Source: Methanomassiliicoccaceae archaeon UBA370 (lineage in GTDB: Archaea; Thermoplasmatota; Thermoplasmata; Methanomassiliicoccales; Methanomethylophilaceae). From it: a stretch of DNA of 64,000 nucleotides. The position numbers and the translations under genes are program-made. The notes under the pieces were generated by a model. The model was not told the DNA's origin, did not search any database, and saw only the letters and a program-made list of their open reading frames with translations. Positions within the stretch are counted from its first letter, which is position 1; each line of letters opens with the position of its first letter. The stretch is taken from contig DAUY01000011.1 of NCBI GenBank assembly GCA_002505345.1, forward strand, positions 41,981 through 105,980, written 5' to 3'. This document shows positions 63,348-64,000 of this stretch, in pieces.

Positions 63348-63634
63348 CGTCTCCGACATCCATCGAAGCTTACTATTCCATACCAGATCTGCATGAGCGC
63401 CAGCGCAGAGTCTACACATGCATAGCTGCCAATCCCCGCATGTCGTCCAACGACGTGGCCCGCGCAACAGGTATGAGCATCGATAACGTCCGCAACCGCA
63501 TCACTGAGCTGCTCAATGACGGTCAGATCAGGATATGCGGCAGAAAGCGCGACCATATGACCGGAAGGACGGTCCGTCAATACGAGAAAATCGAGGATCA
63601 CCCCGTAGTCCGCTGGGCAGAGGTATCGGCATGA
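63344..63634 (+). CDS. winged-helix DNA-binding protein
   Basis: 96 residues. RQRRVYTCIAANPRMSSNDVARATGMSIDNVRNRITELLNDGQI is a clear winged helix-turn-helix (recognition helix about residues 45-60). It is probably a replicon copy-number or gene regulator. ATGA overlap with rep at its start and with the next ORF at its end. Confidence 0.8.
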   Translation: MTSPTSIEAYYSIPDLHERQRRVYTCIAANPRMSSNDVARATGMSIDNVRNRITELLNDGQIRICGRKRDHMTGRTVRQYEKIEDHPVVRWAEVSA

Positions 63635-63912
63635 TCGCTCGCCCGGAGAACGGTCAGCGCGTCCAGATGACGCTAGAGATGGTGCCGGCCGATCTGCCCG
63701 ACACGGGTCGGCCCAAGGTTTTCCGCCGGTGGCTCATCCGCGACAAGGCGGCCAATCTGATTGACCAGCTGAGTCTTCTCACCGGAAAGCCAAAGCAGGA
63801 AATAATCGACAGCGCAATATGCGTTGTCGCTATAATGTATTCGACAGACCCAGAGCAGGTGTCCGCGCTCCTGTCGCAGGTCGACATGGATTCTGTCGAT
63901 GAAACTATTTAA
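63631..63912 (+). CDS. small hypothetical protein of the replicon
   Basis: 93 residues. The N-terminal half is basic (VFRRWLIRDKAANLIDQLSLLTGKP), the C-terminal half helical and acidic. Possibly a ribbon-helix-helix-like or partner of the winged-helix protein. The only replicon gene not ending in TGA (TAA). ATG 63631 overlaps the previous stop by four bases. Confidence 0.6.
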   Translation: MIARPENGQRVQMTLEMVPADLPDTGRPKVFRRWLIRDKAANLIDQLSLLTGKPKQEIIDSAICVVAIMYSTDPEQVSALLSQVDMDSVDETI

Positions 63913-63979
63913 ACAACTGATATTTTTTCGTTATATTGCTTCATTTCCGACTTAAAACCATCAATGGCGTAATGTGACT

Positions 63980-63995
63980 CCCCCCCCCCCCCCCC
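63980..63995. repeat. C16 homopolymer at the window edge
   Basis: Sixteen consecutive Cs, then A and four Cs to the window end. Very rare in a genome of this composition. May be a real hypervariable tract or an assembly artefact. About 65 AT-rich bases separate it from the last ORF. Confidence 0.9.
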
Positions 63996-64000
63996 ACCCC

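Larger units (their letters stand above)
60802..63912 (+). mobile_element. rolling-circle replicon operon (plasmid- or virus-like)
   Basis: Seven ORFs overlap head to tail at six ATGA junctions (60978, 61211, 61306, 61737, 63344 and 63631). The fifth is an HUH Rep. The cargo is small Cys-rich, winged-helix and unknown proteins, a layout typical of small plasmids and viruses rather than chromosomal metabolism. No integrase or capsid gene is visible. It may be integrated or the edge of a contig-joined plasmid. Confidence 0.7.

Noticed and set aside
1..64000. CRISPR arrays and rRNA genes
   Set aside because: No regularly spaced repeats and no rRNA-like sequence were found.

Overview
The window is archaeal chromosome of roughly 55% GC, most likely from a host-associated methanogen of the Methanomassiliicoccales (Thermoplasmatota). 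This is inference: no methanogenesis gene lies in the window. Archaeal informational and lipid genes fix the domain: archaeosine tRNA-guanine transglycosylase, archaeal ThrRS, membrane LonB, Hel308, NadM, sn-glycerol-1-phosphate dehydrogenase, KEOPS subunits Pcc1 and Cgi121, and an HMG-CoA synthase/thiolase/DUF35 operon. Superoxide reductase and the tyrosine-dependent thiazole route point to an anaerobe. None of the roughly 65 genes called here ends in TAG (TGA dominates, TAA is occasional), which fits a lineage that reads UAG as pyrrolysine.

Layout. 0-3.6 kb: FecCD-type ABC importer (binding protein partial) and a nitrilase-family hydrolase. 3.7-6.7 kb: ferrous iron operon (cysteine-tailed FeoA, FeoA, FeoB, 44-residue Cys-rich membrane peptide) whose TATA box is bracketed by two DtxR-like palindromes. 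6.8-14.1 kb: arginine genes argCJBD facing away from argGH. 14.5-22.8 kb: thiDN, an FKBP-type isomerase, thrS and a thiE-thiS-thiF-thiG-thiH-thiE2 operon. 22.8-25.8 kb: pth2, a small unknown, tgtA and pcc1. 25.8-30.3 kb: leuA-leuC-leuD-leuB with pcc1 coupled at the end and a short Leu/Ile-rich leader ORF in front of leuA. 30.4-39.2 kb: superoxide reductase, flavoprotein, egsA, UPF0179, purC, an E1-like/pncC/nadM operon, lonB and a frameshifted secreted transglutaminase-like gene. 39.3-49.9 kb: hel308, thrB-thrC, cgi121, the HMG-CoA operon with its HTH regulator, two-domain PPK2, IMPase. 50-55 kb: CMD protein, PAP2 phosphatase, aconitase, tRNA-Pro(CGG), an alpha/beta hydrolase.

55.1-56.1 kb is gene-poor. 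It holds a possible transposase remnant and a hairpin-rich leader in front of an OpuA/ProU-type osmolyte importer (56.1-59.3 kb), whose binding protein has its two lobes in swapped order.

60.3-64.0 kb looks like a mobile replicon. Seven genes are joined by six successive 4-nt ATGA overlaps around a 536-residue HUH rolling-circle Rep. They include Cys-rich small proteins, a winged-helix protein and a 74-bp exact direct repeat inside rep, with a diverged third copy as a separate 32-codon ORF. The window ends in a 16-nt C tract. This is the best candidate for an undescribed system.
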